This document shows, piece by piece, positions 57,243 to 64,000 of a stretch of 64,000 nucleotides of DNA. The number at the start of each line of letters is the position of its first letter. The stretch's first letter is position 1. The stretch lies in the NCBI RefSeq assembly GCF_013294065.1, contig NZ_JABSNM010000018.1, positions 1 to 64,000 of the forward strand. Reading direction: 5' to 3'. The stretch comes from Sphaerotilus uruguayifluvii. Lineage in GTDB: Bacteria > Pseudomonadota > Gammaproteobacteria > Burkholderiales > Burkholderiaceae_C. The translations under genes were made by a program, and so were the position numbers. The notes below the pieces were generated by a model. That model ran no database searches. It saw only the letters and a list, made by a program, of their open reading frames with translations, and had not been told where the DNA came from.

Positions 57243-58568
57243 TCAGAGTTTGGTGGTTGGCAGACCGGTGCTGTCGTAGCTGGCCGAAGGTGCGTACGGC
57301 GTCACCACCGGCTTGGCCCAGGTGCCGTCAGCATTCTTCTTCAGCTCGATCTTGACTGGGAAGGTCAGGTAGGTCTGACGGTCGAAGACCAGGATGTCGT
57401 CGTAGGCGAAGGTCTTCGAGTACACCTCGCCTGCCTTAGCCGTGGCAATCTGCAGCGTGATCGAAGTCCGCGCGGGGTCGACACCGCTCACCTTTGTGAC
57501 AGCAATCCAGTAGGTTCCCTCAAGCAACTTTGTCTCGTCACAAGAGGCGTAGTAGTGCTCCGTCGTGCTGTCAGCGGTGAACCCCTTGCCATCACGATCC
57601 AAGTAGCCAGCGTAACCCTTCAAAGAGTTGGTGACTTGACTATCGCCTCCGCCGCCTTTGGCGGGATCATTTTCGTCCAAGTAGTGAACCCACTGGACAT
57701 AAGAACTGCTTTTCACCGGAGGTGTAGGCTCAATCACGTGCAGGTCAAAGTCGTTACGCGAACCATATGCACTTGCAGGCAGTGACCACGACAGCGTCGC
57801 GGTGAAGAAGCCCTTGTTGTTGGCCAGGTTGGTCGGCGTGACCAGCGCGGCCATCTTCGCGCTCAGGGCCGAAGCGTCGGAGCCCGGACGGGCGCTCAGG
57901 CCCAGACGCAGCATCGTGCCGTCGGTCGGCGAGCCGATGCTGGCGAAGCCCTTGTCCGCGAACAGCGCGCCCTGCTCACCCTGGCTGACCAGCGTGACCT
58001 TCTGGCGCTCGGTGTAGAGCGCCTGGACACGCGCCTTCTGCACGTTGCCCAGCGTCGTCGAGGTCGGCACCGCGGTCTTCATCTCGGACAGCGCGGCCGC
58101 CGTCTGCGAGGCGACCTGGGCCGGGAAGGACGAGCCCAGCGCGGTGAAGCGCGAGTCGCCCGTCTTCGTCGCCAGGGCCGTCCAGCCCGAGTTGTCGCCG
58201 CCCAGGAAGTCCCAGAAATACTCCCAGTACGCGCTCAGCGCGCCGTCGAGCGACTGGCGGTAGGTCGTGGCCAGCGCCTGCAGCTGCGCGGTGTTGGCCG
58301 AGTAGAAGGTCTCGTAGTGGACCACCTCGCCGTTGATCGTCTCGATCGCGCCGGTGTTGACGCCGTGGCGGGCGCGGCGCATCGCGGCGCGCTGCGCGTC
58401 GGCATCGTCGGGCAGCGCCATCGTGCCGTTGTAGTACGCGACCGTGTAGCCGCCGTCCGGATCGCAGATGCCCGTGGTCGCGGCCGAACCGGTGACGTGG
58501 CCGGCCATCAGCGCCGCACCGGCCGCAAGCGCCAGTGCGTGACGCAGGAAAGTGTTCGTGCTCTTCAT
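57243..58568 (-). CDS. Secreted protein with YfaP/DUF2135-like C-terminal domain
   Basis: 441 aa from the ATG at 58568. Signal peptide about 1-29 (HALALAAGAALMAGHVTGSAA). Residues about 35-240 are helical and unassigned; the start GGYTVAYYNGTMALPDDAD recalls secreted proteobacterial hypotheticals beginning VAYFNGV. The C-terminal third has SRNDFDLHVIEP, GYLDRDGK, TTEHYYAS and LLEGTYWIAVTKV, the order seen in YfaP/DUF2135 beta-sandwiches. A cell-surface or periplasmic role is likely. The DNA for this third (about 57440-57790) is visibly less GC-rich than the rest of the gene. Follows the lipoprotein gene by 19 bp. Confidence 0.6.
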   Translation of the reverse strand: MKSTNTFLRHALALAAGAALMAGHVTGSAATTGICDPDGGYTVAYYNGTMALPDDADAQRAAMRRARHGVNTGAIETINGEVVHYETFYSANTAQLQALATTYRQSLDGALSAYWEYFWDFLGGDNSGWTALATKTGDSRFTALGSSFPAQVASQTAAALSEMKTAVPTSTTLGNVQKARVQALYTERQKVTLVSQGEQGALFADKGFASIGSPTDGTMLRLGLSARPGSDASALSAKMAALVTPTNLANNKGFFTATLSWSLPASAYGSRNDFDLHVIEPTPPVKSSSYVQWVHYLDENDPAKGGGGDSQVTNSLKGYAGYLDRDGKGFTADSTTEHYYASCDETKLLEGTYWIAVTKVSGVDPARTSITLQIATAKAGEVYSKTFAYDDILVFDRQTYLTFPVKIELKKNADGTWAKPVVTPYAPSASYDSTGLPTTKL

Positions 58569-58587
58569 CGTGTCGCTCCCTGTGATG

Positions 58588-59118
58588 TCACTGGCTGGCG
58601 CAGCCATTGCCGTCCGGGGCCCGAACCACGGTGTCGTTGACGGCCGCGGTGTAGGCCAGATAGGCCTGGACGCGGGCATCGGTGTTGACCGCGACGCGGC
58701 GCAGGTCGGCGACCGCCTTGTAGCCGGCATCGATCGTGGCGGCCGTCTGCATCACGCACTCGACCGCATCGCTGGCGGCGGTGCGCGCCTTGCGCAGCGC
58801 ATCGCTGTCGGACACGCCGACCGTCAGCGCGCCCTGGTAGGCCTTGGCCAGCTGCGTGACCGCCGAGCCCATCGGCGCGGTGTAGCCCTGGGCGGCGATC
58901 CAGGTGGCGACGTCGTCGCGCACGCTGTCGCCGTTCGCATCGGTGCCCGCCACCGTGGTGCCGCGGTCGATCTGCAGCGTCGAGGCCGACACGCTGGTCA
59001 GCACCTCGCCGGTCGATTTCGCCGGCGTGTCGCTGCCGCCACCGCCGCCACCACCACCACCGCAACCGGCCAGCAGGCCGAACGCCAGCAGCGCCCCCAT
59101 CATCGACAACTTCTTCAT
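58588..59118 (-). CDS. Glycine-run lipoprotein, unknown function
   Basis: 176 aa from the ATG at 59118 (MKKLSMMGALLAFGLLAGCGG); an ATG at 59124 and a GTG at 59133 are upstream alternatives. The lipobox LLAGC is clear, so the mature protein is lipid-anchored at Cys16. It is followed by a run of nine glycines, a flexible tether. The rest is helical (VTQLAKAYQGALTVG, DALRKARTAASDAVECVMQTAATIDAGYKAVADL) with two further Cys, one in VECVMQ and one in NGCASQ at the C-terminus. I do not recognise the family. It is transcribed just before the secreted protein and probably works with it. Confidence 0.7.
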   Translation of the reverse strand: MKKLSMMGALLAFGLLAGCGGGGGGGGGSDTPAKSTGEVLTSVSASTLQIDRGTTVAGTDANGDSVRDDVATWIAAQGYTAPMGSAVTQLAKAYQGALTVGVSDSDALRKARTAASDAVECVMQTAATIDAGYKAVADLRRVAVNTDARVQAYLAYTAAVNDTVVRAPDGNGCASQ

Positions 59119-59323
59119 GTCCATCGGTTCCACGCTTGATGCAACTTGGGTCGTAAGCCCTGCTGGCTCGCCCGCCGAACCTGCGATGGATCACCGCGAG
59201 ATCGGCGGACAGGTCCTGTCCAGCTGGTTGCGTTGCATTCTGGAACTCGACAAGCGGCAGACTAACCCTTCATTTCGGGGGTTCTGGAGCGCACTTTTCC
59301 GATATTGCGACTTATTGGGCGCT
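59119..59323. other. ligA-lipoprotein gap
   Basis: About 205 bp of lower-GC DNA between the ligA stop and the lipoprotein start on the same strand. A weak AACCC/GGGTT stem lies near 59265-59284, with no T-run. It presumably holds the promoter of the lipoprotein/secreted-protein pair, but no confident -35/-10 was found. Confidence 0.4.
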
Positions 59324-62747
<3,424 letters not shown>

Positions 62748-62810
62748 CGGACCCCGTTTTCCTTGTCGTCAGTGCGTGTCGTTGCGCGGCAGTCGCATCG
62801 CTGGCTCATC

Positions 62811-64000
62811 TCATGACTCCGCCATCGAGACGGCGGCCTCCATGTCGACGGCGACGATGCGCGAGACGCCCTGCTCCTGCATTGTCACCCCGATGAGCTG
62901 TTCTGCCATTTCCATCGCTATTTTGTTATGCGAGATGAACAGGAACTGCGTCTGGTCCGACATTCGGCGCACGAGGCGGGCATATCGCTCGGTATTGGCG
63001 TCGTCCAGCGGCGCATCGACCTCGTCGAGCAGGCAGAACGGCGCCGGATTGAGCTGGAAGATCGCGAAGACCAGCGCGATGGCGGTCAGCGCCTTCTCGC
63101 CGCCCGACAGCAGATGGATGGTCGAGTTCTTCTTGCCCGGCGGCTGCGCCATGACCTGCACGCCGGCGTCGAGGATCTCCTCGCCGGTCATCACCAGCCG
63201 GGCGGTGCCGCCGCCGAACAGCGACGGGAACATCTGGCCGAAGCCGGCGTCGACCCGCTCGAAGGTGCTGCGCAGCAGGTCGCGCGTCTCGGCGTCGATC
63301 TTGCGGATCGCCTCCTCCAGGGTCTGCATCGCCTCCTGCAGGTCGGCGTTCTGCGCATCCAGGAAGCCCTTGCGCTCGCGCGCCGAGCCCAGCTCCTCGA
63401 GCGCGGCCAGGTTGACCGCGCCCAGCGCGTTCATCTCGCGCTGCAGCCGGTCGATCTCGGCCTGCAGGCCGTGCAGGCGCACGCCGTCGCGTTCGATGCC
63501 CTCGGCGAGCGGCGCCAGATCGACGCCGGCGGCCTGCAGCTGCTCCATGAACTGCGCGCCGCCCAGCGAGGCGGCCTGCTCCTCGAGCTGCAGCCGGGTG
63601 ATGTCGTCGCGCAGCGGCTGCAGCTCGCGCTCGAGCGCGCCGCGGCGCTCGTCGTGCTGGCGCAGCTGCAGCGTGAGCTCCTCGTGGCGCGAGCGCACGC
63701 CCGAGAGCGCCTGCTCGCGCTCGATGCGCAGCTCCAGCGCCTCCTGCAGGCCCTCGCTGGTCGAGGCCTCGTCGAAGCCGTCGAGCTCGAGCTGCAGCTG
63801 GCTCTCGGTCTGGGTGGCGGCGCGGATCTGCTGCGCGGCGGTCTCGATCGCGCGCTGCAGCTCGCCACGGCGCGCCTCCAGCGCGCGGGCGCCGAACTGC
63901 GCCTCCTGCGCGCCACGCTCGAGCCGGCGCAGCTGCTCGCGCGCGTCGCCCAGGCGCCGCTCGGCCTCCAGCACCCGGTCCTCGGCGGCGACCTGCGCCT
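62811..64000 (-). CDS. smc: Chromosome-segregation ATPase SMC, C-terminal part
   Basis: The reading frame is open at the window edge, so only about 396 C-terminal residues are visible. A coiled-coil arm ([45 protein letters not shown]) leads to the C-terminal ATPase half: signature [20 protein letters not shown], Walker [23 protein letters not shown] and [25 protein letters not shown] condenses and segregates DNA with ScpA and ScpB. Stop at 62811, 63 bp before zipA. Confidence 0.95.
   Translation of the reverse strand, partial: AQVAAEDRVLEAERRLGDAREQLRRLERGAQEAQFGARALEARRGELQRAIETAAQQIRAATQTESQLQLELDGFDEASTSEGLQEALELRIEREQALSGVRSRHEELTLQLRQHDERRGALERELQPLRDDITRLQLEEQAASLGGAQFMEQLQAAGVDLAPLAEGIERDGVRLHGLQAEIDRLQREMNALGAVNLAALEELGSARERKGFLDAQNADLQEAMQTLEEAIRKIDAETRDLLRSTFERVDAGFGQMFPSLFGGGTARLVMTGEEILDAGVQVMAQPPGKKNSTIHLLSGGEKALTAIALVFAIFQLNPAPFCLLDEVDAPLDDANTERYARLVRRMSDQTQFLFISHNKIAMEMAEQLIGVTMQEQGVSRIVAVDMEAAVSMAES

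Noticed and set aside
59041-59070. GGT/GGC triplet run in the lipoprotein gene as a phase-variation tract
   Set aside because: Units are mixed GGT and GGC and a 3-bp change keeps the frame, so it would alter linker length only.

Overview
The window is a high-GC (roughly 70%) chromosomal segment of a betaproteobacterium. Gene neighbourhoods (guaB/guaA beside rnfH-ratA-smpB; rimP-nusA-infB-rbfA-truB-typA; smc-zipA-ligA) and protein sequences point to Burkholderiales, probably the Sphaerotilus/Leptothrix/Rubrivivax group. This assignment is inferred from gene order and protein style, not from a marker-gene search. I saw no tRNA, rRNA or CRISPR array.

Layout. 1-348: a decayed integron-integrase-like tyrosine recombinase. 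387-8120: a ChaN-like lipoprotein-style protein with a PDZ domain; guaB, an MFS exporter gene and guaA on one strand; a DUF4124 protein; rnfH-ratA; divergent smpB. 8136-9570: an OsmC-like protein and a hydrolase-like gene whose 5' end looks frameshifted. 9590-9670: paired REP-like hairpins. 9691-14025: an HlyD/MacB-type export operon with a TetR-type operator upstream but no TetR gene in view. 14147-27659: a LacI regulator and a large, partly translationally coupled galactoside operon: MalK-type ATPase, GH42 beta-galactosidase, solute-binding protein, two permeases, GH36 alpha-galactosidase, galT, galK and galM. Matching operator-like sites lie before the regulator and before the operon. Five perfect copies of an 8-bp repeat sit just upstream of the binding-protein ribosome binding site.

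27725-38477: a PhaC-like alpha/beta hydrolase, a metallophosphoesterase, a YhaO/YhaN-like nuclease and SMC-like ATPase pair, an H-NS-type protein, dusA, and a divergent pair made of a GH2/beta-mannosidase-like protein without a catalytic barrel and a DUF1839 protein. 38517-48238: a DMT permease, typA, truB, rbfA, infB, nusA and rimP. A promoter followed at once by an intrinsic terminator lies ahead of rimP and looks like an attenuator. 48635-57130: fabI, then a two-component system directly upstream of a glucose-type ABC transporter and glucokinase. 57243-59118: a secreted protein and a glycine-run lipoprotein, with a patch of lower GC. 59324-64000: ligA, zipA and the 3' part of smc.

How the parts work together. 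The LacI operon should import galactosides, hydrolyse alpha- and beta-linkages in the cytoplasm and feed galactose into the Leloir pathway; galE is not in the window. The second transporter plus Glk supplies glucose-6-phosphate and is probably controlled by the adjacent two-component system. The rest is mostly conserved translation, purine and division machinery with small accessory insertions.
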